64,000 nt of DNA from Cellulosilyticum lentocellum DSM 5427 (GTDB lineage: Bacteria > Bacillota > Clostridia > Lachnospirales > Cellulosilyticaceae): the NCBI RefSeq assembly GCF_000178835.2, contig NC_015275.1, forward strand, positions 4,121,001 through 4,185,000, given 5' to 3'. Shown here in pieces: positions 9,076 through 17,209 of the stretch (position 1 is the stretch's first letter; each line of letters begins with the position of its first letter). Under the pieces are notes generated by a model, which made no database searches, had not been told where the DNA came from, and saw only the letters and a list, made by a program, of their open reading frames with translations. Made by a program: the position numbers and the translations under genes.

Positions 9076-9885
9076 TTAAGCTTCTTTATTTTCTTCGGCA
9101 GGTACTTCCTCTTTCACTATCTTTAATGGCAATAATGGTTCATTTATATTCACTTTAATAGTCTGCCCAATTCTTAATACAACTTTATCTGTGAATTCTG
9201 GATTAGCTGAAATAATACTATCAATGGTTGTATTGTACTTATTAGCAATTCCTGAAAGTGTATCACCACTTTGTACTTCATAGCTGACACTTTTAGGTGT
9301 TGTTACCGTACACTTTTGTACTAGTTTTTCTATAGAAATTAAATCAGCTTCTTTGGCAAATATATCTTTTAATTCAACCTTCTTACCGAATTCTACTTTA
9401 ACAGCTTTGCCTCCATAATATTTCTTTTTAAGCTCCGTCTTAAGTGTCTCGATTTCCGCTTCTGAAGTTACTATACCTATAGGTTCATCTTCTACATAAA
9501 TTTCTTTAAATCCTACTAAAATCTGCATATTACTTCTCATGCAGGAGATTAAATAAGTAGGATCAATATAGTCTCTTTTTTTTGCGCGATATCTTCTTAA
9601 TTCTAAGTCATCTTCAAATTTAACATCACTTTGATACTCTGTCCTAAGCTGTGCAATAACAGTTTCTTTAGCTGCTTCTATCACTTTAATATCCTTAATA
9701 GCACCTATGACCTCTCCATTAATACTAATCTCATAAGCATTTGGTCTAAATGCAAGCCATATACCCAAAATAGCTGCTATAACAACCGCAATCACCATAA
9801 TTTTCCTATCCGGCTTTAAATTAAGGCTACGTTTTCTCCTAGCACTATTAAGCTTAATTACTTTTTGTCCACTACTTCTTGCCAC
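9076..9885 (-). CDS. Membrane-anchored LysM protein upstream of walR
   Basis: This 269-residue protein has a basic cytoplasmic tail, one transmembrane helix (about 29-46), an extracytoplasmic domain, and one LysM peptidoglycan-binding domain at about residues 200-245 (VQSGDTLSGIANKYNTT). Clostridial proteins with a similar N-terminal part and LysM usually continue into G5 and M23 endopeptidase domains. Here the protein stops soon after LysM, so no catalytic domain is present. The start is GTG at 9885, with AAAGGAG 7 nt upstream; an adjacent ATG is out of frame. As first gene of the leftward walRK block, it probably binds the wall and may report its state or tether other factors. Confidence 0.75.
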   Translation of the reverse strand: MARSSGQKVIKLNSARRKRSLNLKPDRKIMVIAVVIAAILGIWLAFRPNAYEISINGEVIGAIKDIKVIEAAKETVIAQLRTEYQSDVKFEDDLELRRYRAKKRDYIDPTYLISCMRSNMQILVGFKEIYVEDEPIGIVTSEAEIETLKTELKKKYYGGKAVKVEFGKKVELKDIFAKEADLISIEKLVQKCTVTTPKSVSYEVQSGDTLSGIANKYNTTIDSIISANPEFTDKVVLRIGQTIKVNINEPLLPLKIVKEEVPAEENKEA

Positions 9886-9943
9886 ATTTTTACTCCTTTC
9901 ATTTAAGCCCAGTTTGAAAAGCGTACTCTCCTAACTTATCATA

Positions 9944-9973
9944 AAAGGGGACATTTCCCTTCATGTCCCCTTT
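9944..9973 (-). terminator. Terminator downstream of the SLH-protein gene
   Basis: AAAGGGGACAT (9944-9954) pairs perfectly with ATGTCCCCTTT (9963-9973) around an 8-nt loop, and TTTTAT follows on the minus strand. It lies between the SLH gene and the LysM/walRK block and separates the two units. Confidence 0.75.
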
Positions 9974-9990
9974 CATTATTACATCCTGCT

Positions 9991-11988
9991 CTATCCAATA
10001 ATTAGGATTTTTTCTGGTGAAGAATCGTCCAAATATTTATAAGTAATTACAACTTCCATACCTATATCTAAAGTGTTACGATTTACCTCTTTATTATTAT
10101 TGATAATAGAAAGCGAATTAGGTACTTCTATACGTTTATAAATCTGAGTTTGTCCTGATATAGGGTCATAATCTACAAGCACATCAATGTAGTCACTGCC
10201 CCTTGAAACATTCTTAATGATACCTTTATAGTTCACAGCACTTGTACTCTTAACTACATCAAGAGAAACCACTTCTTTACTTTCAAGTAAGAGGTCAATC
10301 TCTTGGCCTAAATGAAGATCACGTAAGTTAATGTATTTACGTGAATTGATATCATAAATCTCTGTTTCTGTACCTAAGGTATAGGTTACAGTTTCCTTAC
10401 CGGTATTAACTACCACCCTACCTGGTTGTGCCAGATGAATCTCTTTAATCATACCTGTTACGCTGCTTTGCTCCCCTGTTGCTGTTACTGCACTAACGGT
10501 AGTTCCTGTTTTTGTTAAGCTAATTTGATCACCTATTCTTAAATCTTCTAGGTTTCTGATTTTATTGTTACGTTTAATCGTTGCTTTTTCTGGTATAAAT
10601 ACAGTTGCTTCGCTAGTTCCTTGTTTAAGGGTTACATTGTAGCCATCTAAAACAACTTGTTTAGCTGTGATTTCACCGCTACTTAAAGTACTAACAGTTG
10701 TGCCTGTTCCTTTAGTAGCTTGTACTTTAGTAATCGTTGCATTTTCTACGCTAACAACAACCGTATCCCCTGCATTAAGGGCACTACTATCAGCTGTTAC
10801 ACCATTTAAAGTAATGATGCAGTTGCTATCTAAAATATAAGTTCTTGTTTGTCCATCTGAAAGACTTATACGTACAATGCCATTACTAACCTTTTCTAAT
10901 AATGTCCCTGTTACTGCACTTGCATTAACGGTGGTGTCTGAACCACTATTAGCGTTGCTATTTGAATTACTATTACCATTTCCTACTATTTTTATACTTG
11001 TAATATACTCTATATTATTAATGAGTTCATAGGTTACTGTTATTTTTTGTTCTGCTGTAAGGGAAGATAAACTGATTTCATTACCTGCTTCATCTTTAGC
11101 TTTTAAAGTATTTTTTACAGTATAATAAATCGTTTTACTATCTCCTTCTTTTTGTACTGCTATGTATTGTTCAGAGGTGTTCTTAGACATCATTTTTTTG
11201 AAGGTAACAGTTTCACCAGATGTGGTATTAGTTTGACCACCATTGGTACCACTATTAGTATTATTGTCAGTGCCTGCTTCTTTTATCTTTAAGGCATCAC
11301 TTACCATCTTAGCACATAATGCTTTGGTAACTGGCGTATTAGGATTAGAATTACCCTTTGCATCAGGTGTAATCATACCTATACTCTTTAAGTAAGCCAT
11401 ATAAGGTCTATTCGTAGCACCTATTAAGCTTTCATCATTAAAAGCACCAGCGACATAATCAGCTTGAGCTGTTTTTTCTTTACCTAATATACGTACGATG
11501 TATACTGCTAGGTCTTGTTTAGTCATGATGGCTTTAGTTTCTTTATTATTAGCTTTTGTAATAAATTTGTCTAAGTCAGTTTTGCTAATAAAACCTCTAC
11601 CTAGTATGTACGCTACTTGTTGATCATAGAGCTTATCCCATGTACTATATTTAGTCGCATAGGATGCAAGTGTTGATTTTTGATTGTTATAATTATTGAT
11701 AATTTGATTTTTAAAGGTTTCATCAACATTTGTAGCAATCTCTACATTGACATAGCCTGTAGCTTTTGCCAAGATGTCTGCTACCTCAAAGTATGTCATT
11801 TGGTTATTAGGGAAAAATTGTCCTTTACTATTATAAGTAACAATCCCTCTATTTTCTAAATCTGTAATCGCTGTGTATGCCCAGTGATTTGCAGACACAT
11901 CAGTTGCTACTGCTGCAAAGGTACTAACTGTATATAAAGTGGCTAAGCCCAGTGCTAATAAACTCTTATTAAACTTTCTAAACTTCAT
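9991..11988 (-). CDS. SLH-domain surface protein with repeated beta units
   Basis: This secreted protein of 665 residues is attached to the cell wall by S-layer homology (SLH) domains. A signal peptide (about 1-25) is followed by SLH1 (about 30-75, ANHWAYTAITDLENRG) and two more diverged SLH-like units to about 235. Then comes an Asn/Ser/Thr/Gly-rich linker. The remainder consists of about five similar beta-rich units of 70-80 residues. Each has a strand-rich core with GxxxxVxxG-type turns and an 'xxDLxxGxxV' motif, for example LEDLRIGDQISL and LRDLHLGQEIDL. The ATG at 11988 follows GAGGAGG by 10 nt; a TATAAT (12042-12047) lies upstream on the same strand. Substrate or ligand is unknown. It may be a wall-scaffold or matrix protein. 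Confidence 0.8.
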   Translation of the reverse strand: MKFRKFNKSLLALGLATLYTVSTFAAVATDVSANHWAYTAITDLENRGIVTYNSKGQFFPNNQMTYFEVADILAKATGYVNVEIATNVDETFKNQIINNYNNQKSTLASYATKYSTWDKLYDQQVAYILGRGFISKTDLDKFITKANNKETKAIMTKQDLAVYIVRILGKEKTAQADYVAGAFNDESLIGATNRPYMAYLKSIGMITPDAKGNSNPNTPVTKALCAKMVSDALKIKEAGTDNNTNSGTNGGQTNTTSGETVTFKKMMSKNTSEQYIAVQKEGDSKTIYYTVKNTLKAKDEAGNEISLSSLTAEQKITVTYELINNIEYITSIKIVGNGNSNSNSNANSGSDTTVNASAVTGTLLEKVSNGIVRISLSDGQTRTYILDSNCIITLNGVTADSSALNAGDTVVVSVENATITKVQATKGTGTTVSTLSSGEITAKQVVLDGYNVTLKQGTSEATVFIPEKATIKRNNKIRNLEDLRIGDQISLTKTGTTVSAVTATGEQSSVTGMIKEIHLAQPGRVVVNTGKETVTYTLGTETEIYDINSRKYINLRDLHLGQEIDLLLESKEVVSLDVVKSTSAVNYKGIIKNVSRGSDYIDVLVDYDPISGQTQIYKRIEVPNSLSIINNNKEVNRNTLDIGMEVVITYKYLDDSSPEKILIIG

Positions 11989-12111
11989 TAATTCCCTACC
12001 TCCTCTTATTGTTTAAAGTTTTACATAGTTTTCCTACTTTAATTATATTCTATGCCAAAAATGCTTAAAAAACAATACAAACCTACATTACAAATAGAAT
12101 ACAAATACGTG

Positions 12112-12152
12112 AAAAGGCCACTTCAAAAGTGACCCAGGCTCTTGAAGTGGTC
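12112..12152 (-). terminator. Hairpin downstream of the sigma-like gene
   Basis: CCACTTCAA (12118-12126) pairs with TTGAAGTGG (12142-12150), and TTTT follows on the minus strand. It lies 23 nt past the stop codon of the sigma-like reading frame. The T tract is short, so it may be a modest terminator. Confidence 0.6.
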
Positions 12153-12174
12153 TTATGATTTTACTCGTTTCTAT

Positions 12175-12555
12175 TTAGCTTAATCGCTCTCTTAACTTTT
12201 TTAAAGCTGCTCCTTTCCTAAATTCAATCGTCTTATAATTAACGCCTAAAGCTTTCGCAATGTCTATTAGCTTCTTACCTTCCAAATAATAAGCTTTAAT
12301 GATGTATTGCTCCACCTCGCTTAGCTTCTTTAGCTCCCCTAGAGCCACTTCCCATAGAAGCCCCTTTTCTACTTCTTTTTCTACATCCACCCGCTCATCC
12401 ACTGCTTCTAGCAGTATCTCATTTCCTTCTAAAAGCCTACGTTTACTTTTCTTATTCTGGTTGGACCGCCATCCATATAAAGTAATTTTATAATAGCTTT
12501 CAAAGGGAACCCCTAAACGCTCATCATATCTTTCTAACGCTTTTTGTAGTTGCAT
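12175..12555 (-). CDS. Sigma-70-like protein, downstream fragment or restart product
   Basis: The 126 residues cover the end of sigma region 2 (ALERYDERLGVPFESYY, W-x-x-NQNKK) and a full region 4 helix-turn-helix (LSEVEQYIIKAYYLEGK, IAKALGVNYKTIEFRKGAALKKLRE). They lack the first part of region 2. That part is encoded directly upstream in the same frame (12568-12681) and is cut off only by a TAG at 12565-12567. The internal ATG at 12555 has an AGTAGGA ribosome-like site 7 nt upstream, so it may be translated on its own. If intact, the protein would be a 168-residue sigma factor of the small accessory type. It is divergent from the LexA-boxed gene at 12904. Confidence 0.65.
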   Translation of the reverse strand: MQLQKALERYDERLGVPFESYYKITLYGWRSNQNKKSKRRLLEGNEILLEAVDERVDVEKEVEKGLLWEVALGELKKLSEVEQYIIKAYYLEGKKLIDIAKALGVNYKTIEFRKGAALKKLRERLS

Positions 12556-12564
12556 ATAACATTC

Positions 12565-12681
12565 CTACTTTAAATCGTCCTCGTCAAAACCATACAGCAC
12601 CGTTTCTCTTACGAACTTTCTTACAAGGGGATTCATCTTTTCCCACCATACATAAGATAACCTACTTTGTTCCTCTGTCAT
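12565..12681 (-). pseudogene. 5' part of the sigma-like gene, ended by in-frame TAG
   Basis: Translation from ATG 12681 gives 38 residues (MTEEQSRLSYVWWEKM … GFDEDDLK) and then TAG. The next codons in the same frame read E-C-Y-M-Q-L-Q and run into the downstream reading frame. The joined sequence DDLK-*-ECYMQLQKALERYD matches sigma region 2.2, where glutamine is common at the stop position, so a CAG to TAG change is the simplest explanation. The ATG has AAGGTG about 4 nt upstream. It could be a nonsense pseudogene, a read-through gene or two translationally coupled fragments. Confidence 0.65.
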
Positions 12682-12823
12682 TATTCACCTTTTCTGCTGC
12701 AGCTGTTTATTTGCGCAACACAAAGGTAACATGAACTTTATTCAAAACGAATTGAACAGTTTTCATTAGTTATGTAATAGTTTGAAATACTCCCTATTTT
12801 TTATACATTTTACTAATAGATAC

Positions 12824-12852
12824 TTGAAAACCTCTCACTATAGTTATATAAT
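12824..12852 (+). promoter_or_regulatory. Consensus sigma-A promoter of the ComK-like gene
   Basis: TTGAAA (12824-12829), exactly 17 nt, then a perfect TATAAT (12847-12852). The predicted transcript start is near 12859, placing the LexA box at about +10 to +23. Confidence 0.85.
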
Positions 12853-12867
12853 TTATCATACACAAAG

Positions 12868-12881
12868 CGAACATATGTTCG
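12868..12881. promoter_or_regulatory. LexA (SOS) operator
   Basis: CGAACATATGTTCG is a perfect 14-bp palindrome that fits the Gram-positive LexA box core GAAC-N4-GTTC. It lies just after the -10 element and before the ribosome site (AAGGAGGTG, 12888-12896), where bound LexA would block transcription. This predicts induction by DNA damage. Confidence 0.8.
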
Positions 12882-12903
12882 ATTACTAAGGAGGTGAATT
12901 TTC

Positions 12904-13380
12904 ATGTTCTATTCAGATATTGCAGCTCTTATTCCTTTTTATGATACCTATGGACAAAACTCTACTTGCATTCTATTTAAAGATGGTTCTAAAGAATACG
13001 CTTCTTGTTCCATCAAAACTTATATCTATCGTATGCTTTATACGCTTCACCTTGACCCTAAGGCTATTCGTCACTGGACTCACCAGGTTATAGGAAGTAA
13101 ATTAAATACTCCTGTGGTGATTGATAATAATCTGATCTTTTTACCTGTTAAACTCCGAAAAGGTGTAGGTAAGCAGGATGGCTGCTTTGGCTATGTCAAC
13201 AGTAGTTTCATAGTAGCCTTAGAAGATAACCAGCTCACTTTAATCAATAATCAAATACTAACCACCTTGTCCCCCAAATCCTACATTCTCAAAAAGCAAA
13301 ATGCTGCCAAGCTCCTTGGCTATGCTTATGTAGATTACAAAAAACAATTTGAATTCATGTGGAAAGAAAAAGTAACTTAA
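12904..13380 (+). CDS. ComK-like protein under LexA-type control
   Basis: The product is a soluble protein of 158 residues with no signal peptide or membrane helix. I suggest a distant match to ComK, the DNA-binding competence regulator. In both proteins an N-terminal IA-xL strand is followed by a basic middle region. Then comes a PxxVDxxNxIFLxP-like segment (here TPVVIDNNLIFLPV), and next a C-G-Y/W-hydrophobic strand (CFGYVNSSFIV), a strand ending in N-N/G-x (LTLINNQ) and an S-x-x-S-like turn. The match is by eye and needs a profile search. The ribosome site AAGGAGGTG is near ideal. The gene has its own consensus promoter and LexA box, and it ends in a TTAA shared with the stop codon of the convergent gene. 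Confidence 0.6.
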   Translation: MFYSDIAALIPFYDTYGQNSTCILFKDGSKEYASCSIKTYIYRMLYTLHLDPKAIRHWTHQVIGSKLNTPVVIDNNLIFLPVKLRKGVGKQDGCFGYVNSSFIVALEDNQLTLINNQILTTLSPKSYILKKQNAAKLLGYAYVDYKKQFEFMWKEKVT

Positions 13381-13646
13381 GGACCTGCCCTCTGGTGGAA
13401 TATCCGTTTGTGACCAATGAATTTTAAGGGTATATGTACTTTATTTTCTACAAGCTGATATCTCATTACTGGGTTATCAGCTAAGGTAGAGGCCAATAGA
13501 GGTCTCTCCCTTCTTCCTCCTATACGAGTCATGGTCCTTTCCTCTGCTTTCTCCCCTATTTGTAGTCCCCTAGCTATAACAGCTCCAAACATACCTATTA
13601 CCGGTAGCAGAAAGAATACCATACTAAATAGCATTTCCATTAACAT
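13377..13646 (-). CDS. Small membrane protein of unknown function
   Basis: This gene of 89 codons is supported mainly by its ribosome site: GGAGG lies exactly 7 nt before ATG 13646. The product starts with one hydrophobic helix (about residues 4-25, MLFSMVFFLLPVIGMFGAV) and continues with a basic, arginine-rich cytoplasmic or surface tail. I recognise no family. It converges on the LexA-boxed gene, and the two stop codons overlap in the sequence TTAA. A small membrane protein near an SOS-controlled gene might be a toxin or a cell-division modulator, but nothing in the sequence proves this. Confidence 0.5.
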   Translation of the reverse strand: MLMEMLFSMVFFLLPVIGMFGAVIARGLQIGEKAEERTMTRIGGRRERPLLASTLADNPVMRYQLVENKVHIPLKFIGHKRIFHQRAGP

Positions 13647-14154
13647 ATCTTTTCCTCCATTTCTATATCTCTCATTTATTTACAGCCAAGTTTTCTGTTA
13701 TGTACTGTTCTTTTGTTTTTGGTTATTTATTTGTATTTTTGTATTTTTTTACCATTTGCAAAGGTTGTACTATTGTTATACCCTATGATTTTTTAAAAAT
13801 CAAGTTAATGTTTGAAACTTTTTTATATTTTTTCTTATTAAACAATCAGTTAAAGCCCTTGATATTCAAATATTATTTACATTCTAGTCTTTGAAAACCA
13901 CCTATTCTCATAGGTTGATTACCTTTTAGCAAACAAAAGGGATGAAGCAAACCAAGCTTTCTAGACCTTGGTTCACTTCATCCCTTTTTTATATGCATAT
14001 AACTTAGTCATTCATCACTTTAATACTCAAAATCTTTCTTTAAAATAGTTCTTCTAACTTAATGACGAGCTCCGTTTAGCAGAAGAGGACATATAATGTA
14101 TTTTCCCATTTAGTATTTATCTTTTATAATCGTTTAGATCAATGGCTAAACTCA
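13647..14154. other. Intergenic stretch without a gene
   Basis: These 508 bases are very AT-rich and show no reading frame with a ribosome site. Short frames on the plus strand (for example 13531-13788 and 13700-13894) are low-complexity and lack starts. The only clear element is the bidirectional hairpin at 13935-13988. Confidence 0.6.
13935..13988. terminator. Bidirectional intrinsic terminator
   Basis: AAAAGGGATGAAGCAAACCAAG (13935-13956) pairs with 13967-13988 at 20 of 22 positions around a 10-nt loop, and TTTTTT follows on the plus strand. Minus-strand transcripts from the lipid kinase gene would also form it. It could end read-through from the ComK-like gene or the leftward kinase transcript. 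Confidence 0.7.
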
Positions 14155-15072
14155 TTATGCCTCCTCTTCCTTTTTAGGCAAAAATATTCTTAGCTTATTA
14201 GAAAGCACCTCTATCTTCATTGGGAAACTAGGTCCTTCCTCACCATCCACATCTGTTACAAAATGCTTCTGCTCTTGGTTATGACATTCAATGGTCACCT
14301 TGTCAGTAGTAATGTAATCTACCTTTGAATCCTTTAAATGCTCTCCCTGTAATACTTTAAGGAAGAGACCTGGCACATCAAAGAAACCAATATCTTTGAT
14401 GCAAACCATATTAAATACCCCATCTGTAATCTCAGCTTCCTGAGCTAACTTCAAAAGTCCTCCGGCTCCTTTGCCATTAAATACAAGGACTAAAATATAT
14501 TTGCCTTTTAGAATTTCTTTATCAGTCGTGATGGTCATATCCATAGCTTGATAGTTTTGTATTTCTTCAAAACCCTTAACATAGTAAGCTAGCCTTCCAA
14601 ACTTCTTTTTCATTTCCAAGTCTACAGTATGAGATACGCCACTAAAAAGCCCCATGTTACACACATTAATAAAATACTTTTCATTAGCCTTACCTACATC
14701 TATATAAGAAAGTTCTCCTTCTTCTACTAAAGCCAAGCACTCCTTAATCCCCATAGGAATTCCTGCTGAGTTTGCAAAATCATTCGAAGTGCCTAGAGGC
14801 AAGATGAGAAGCGGAATATCTAGTCCTTTTTCTAGCATGCCTGTAATACAATCATTAACTGTACCATCGCCACCAGAAATAAGTATAAGCTGAGTATTAT
14901 CTACTGTTATATTTTCTTTGATATAGCTTTTAATATCTCCTGGAGCCATACTTCTATATAAGCTTAGCTCATAACCAAACTGCTGCATTTTCTTAGCAAT
15001 ATAGTCTAGATGAGTAATAATAGCCCTATGACCTGCTTTGGGATTGTACAGTAAAACTGCTTTTCGTTTCAT
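14155..15072 (-). CDS. Diacylglycerol/lipid kinase family protein (DagK/YegS-like)
   Basis: Members of this family phosphorylate diacylglycerol or related lipids, which recycles lipids released during cell-envelope polymer synthesis. The N-terminal catalytic domain shows NPKAG (about 10-14), the nucleotide-binding GGDGTVND (67-74) and LPLGTSNDFA. The C-terminal beta-rich domain contains GVFNMVCIKD and DVDGEEGPSFP, typical of DagB/YegS. The start is ATG 15072, because AGGAGG lies 8 nt upstream; the GTG at 15081 is part of that ribosome site. The predicted length of 305 residues is normal. The exact lipid substrate cannot be read from the sequence. It stands alone between the accessory block and the dipeptide transporter. 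Confidence 0.88.
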   Translation of the reverse strand: MKRKAVLLYNPKAGHRAIITHLDYIAKKMQQFGYELSLYRSMAPGDIKSYIKENITVDNTQLILISGGDGTVNDCITGMLEKGLDIPLLILPLGTSNDFANSAGIPMGIKECLALVEEGELSYIDVGKANEKYFINVCNMGLFSGVSHTVDLEMKKKFGRLAYYVKGFEEIQNYQAMDMTITTDKEILKGKYILVLVFNGKGAGGLLKLAQEAEITDGVFNMVCIKDIGFFDVPGLFLKVLQGEHLKDSKVDYITTDKVTIECHNQEQKHFVTDVDGEEGPSFPMKIEVLSNKLRIFLPKKEEEA

Positions 15073-15146
15073 CTTCTCCACCTCCTATATCCTATTTTCT
15101 TATATTGTACATTGTATGTTATTTTAATACAATTAAAACTAGCCAT

Positions 15147-15193
15147 ATAAAAAGTGTAGGCTATTTAGATTTTTTCTAAACATCCTACACTCT
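15147..15193 (-). terminator. Terminator of the dipeptide transporter operon
   Basis: AGTGTAGG (15153-15160) pairs with CCTACACT (15184-15191), with an inner TTTAGA/TCTAAA stem, and TTTTT follows on the minus strand. It lies 7 nt past the dppF stop codon. Confidence 0.8.
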
Positions 15194-15199
15194 TATAAT

Positions 15200-16219
15200 T
15201 TACACAGTTTTCTTTAACTTCTCAAGTTGCTCTTTATAAAGATGACAAGCTACTAAGTGACCTTCTCCTGTAGCATCCACTAAACTTGGACATTCTTTAG
15301 TACAAGCTTCTATTTTCTCTAAATAGCAGCGTGTGTTAAAAAGACAACCTGGTGGTGGTGCTATAGGACTTGGTACATCCCCTTTTAAGATAATGCGTTC
15401 TTTGCTTTTCTTCAGCTTAGGGTCAATAACAGGGGTTGAAGAAAGCAATGCCTTTGTATAGGGATGAATAGGTGAATCATAAAGTTCATGTTTATCTGCT
15501 AACTCCTGGATTTTACCTAAGTACATAACGCCTACTCGGTCACTAATGTGTTTAACTACATTTAACCCATGGGCGATAAAGAGATAGGTGAGGCCAAACT
15601 CTTCCTTTAAGTCTGCAAGTAAATTAAGTACTTGAGCTTGGATAGATACGTCTAGAGCTGAAACTGGTTCATCACAAACAATAAGCTTAGGTTCTACTGC
15701 TAACGCTCTAGCGATGCCCACTCTTTGGCGTTGTCCACCTGAAAATTCATGAGGGTAACGATTTCTTTGGTGACTTGCAAGCCCTACACAGTTAAGAAGG
15801 TATAGAACACGCTTTTCAATATCTTCTTTAGGCATTAATTTATTGATTCTAATAGGCTCTGCGATGATATCACCAATAGTCATTCTAGGATTAAGTGAAG
15901 CATAAGGGTCCTGGAATACCAGCTGAATATCTTTACAGTAAGCTCTTCTTTGTTTCGCATTTAATTTAGCAAGGTCTACACCATTGTATAGAATTTCTCC
16001 ACTAGTTGGGGCATAAACATTAGCTAACATTTTACCAATGGTTGTTTTACCACAACCACTTTCACCTACTAACCCAAAGGCTTCTTGTTTATAGATTTTA
16101 AAGGAAACATCTTGAACTGCTTTAAGTACTTTAGTAGGTTTTCCAAAAAAGCTTTTTTCGATGACAAATTCTTTGGTTAAGTGATTAATCTCTAATAAAA
16201 CTTCTTTTTCCTTCTCCAT
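15200..16219 (-). CDS. dppF: Peptide ABC transporter ATPase, DppF/OppF type
   Basis: This is one of the two cytoplasmic ATPases that power a dipeptide/oligopeptide importer. It has Walker A GESGCGKTT (about 53-61), the signature FSGGQRQRVGIARALA, Walker B LIVCDEPVSALD and the H-loop FIAHGL. The C-terminal Cys-rich segment GCLFNTRC…C…C is typical of the oligopeptide transporter ATPases. The start overlaps the dppD stop by one base (TAATG), with GGAGGTGG upstream, so the two subunits are translationally coupled. It is the last gene of the operon and is followed by a terminator. Confidence 0.93.
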   Translation of the reverse strand: MEKEKEVLLEINHLTKEFVIEKSFFGKPTKVLKAVQDVSFKIYKQEAFGLVGESGCGKTTIGKMLANVYAPTSGEILYNGVDLAKLNAKQRRAYCKDIQLVFQDPYASLNPRMTIGDIIAEPIRINKLMPKEDIEKRVLYLLNCVGLASHQRNRYPHEFSGGQRQRVGIARALAVEPKLIVCDEPVSALDVSIQAQVLNLLADLKEEFGLTYLFIAHGLNVVKHISDRVGVMYLGKIQELADKHELYDSPIHPYTKALLSSTPVIDPKLKKSKERIILKGDVPSPIAPPPGCLFNTRCYLEKIEACTKECPSLVDATGEGHLVACHLYKEQLEKLKKTV

Positions 16220-17193
16220 TATTTTGCCACCTCCTGCTCTTTGGTATATAAGTGACAGCGCACTTTGCGTTCACCATCAACTATCATTTCTGGTTCTTTT
16301 GTTTTACATATCTCCATGCATTTGCTGCAACGATCACTAAAGCTGCAGCCACTTGGCATATTCATTGGATTAGGTACCATACCTTCTATCATATAAAGCC
16401 TTTCTCTATCTTCATCTGCTCTAGGAATAGAAGCTAGAAGTCCTTCTGTATAAGGATGAAGTGGCCTTTCAAAAAGGGCATCTACTTTAGCTTCTTCAAC
16501 GACTTTACCACAGTACATAACGATAACTCTGTCAGCAGCTTCTGCTACAACGCCAAGGTCATGAGTGATAAGAAGCACTGCCATGCCTAATTTCTGACGA
16601 AGCTTATAGATAAGGTCTAGGATTTGTGCTTGAATCGTTACATCAAGTGCAGTAGTAGGTTCATCTGCTATAAGGAGCTCAGGATTACAAGCAAGTGCCA
16701 TAGCTATCATGACACGTTGTCTCATACCTCCAGACATTTGGTGAGGGTAGTCTTTTACCCTTTGCTCTGGGGAAGGAATCCCTACTAGTTCAAGCATTTC
16801 TACAGCTCTTGCTAGAGCTGCTTTTTTATCAAGCTTCATATGTAAACGAATACTTTCTGTAAGCTGCTCTCCAATGCGGAGAACAGGATTTAAAGAAGTC
16901 ATAGGTTCTTGGAAAATCATAGAGATTTGATTACCTCTTATGGCTCTCATTTCTGCGGGTGACTTTTTAAGGAGATTTTCTCCTTTATAAAGAATCTCAC
17001 CTTCTGCTATTTCTGCATTTTCAGCTAGGAGCTGCATAATAGATAGAGAGGTAACACTTTTTCCTGAACCACTTTCTCCTACGATTGCAAGTATTTCACC
17101 ATCATTACAGTTAAAGCTAATATCGTTAACTGCTTTTACGGTGCCTCTTTTCATTTTGAATACAGTACTTAGGTTATTTACTTCTAATAACAT
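16219..17193 (-). CDS. dppD: Peptide ABC transporter ATPase, DppD/OppD type
   Basis: This is the second ATPase subunit of the peptide importer. Motifs are Walker [11 protein letters not shown]-loop [13 protein letters not shown], signature [16 protein letters not shown], Walker [13 protein letters not shown] and H-loop LITHDLGV. The C-terminus has the oligopeptide-type [15 protein letters not shown] segment. The start was set at ATG 17193, because GAGAGGTG lies just upstream and the domain begins there; a longer frame to 17238 would overlap dppC. It is directly coupled to dppF. Confidence 0.93.
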   Translation of the reverse strand: MLLEVNNLSTVFKMKRGTVKAVNDISFNCNDGEILAIVGESGSGKSVTSLSIMQLLAENAEIAEGEILYKGENLLKKSPAEMRAIRGNQISMIFQEPMTSLNPVLRIGEQLTESIRLHMKLDKKAALARAVEMLELVGIPSPEQRVKDYPHQMSGGMRQRVMIAMALACNPELLIADEPTTALDVTIQAQILDLIYKLRQKLGMAVLLITHDLGVVAEAADRVIVMYCGKVVEEAKVDALFERPLHPYTEGLLASIPRADEDRERLYMIEGMVPNPMNMPSGCSFSDRCSKCMEICKTKEPEMIVDGERKVRCHLYTKEQEVAK

Positions 17194-17209
17194 ATTTTCA
17201 CCTCTCTTC

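Noticed and set aside
13531-13894. Plus-strand frames opposite and beyond the small membrane gene
   Set aside because: Low-complexity Phe/Tyr/Leu-rich translations of AT-rich DNA without ribosome sites.
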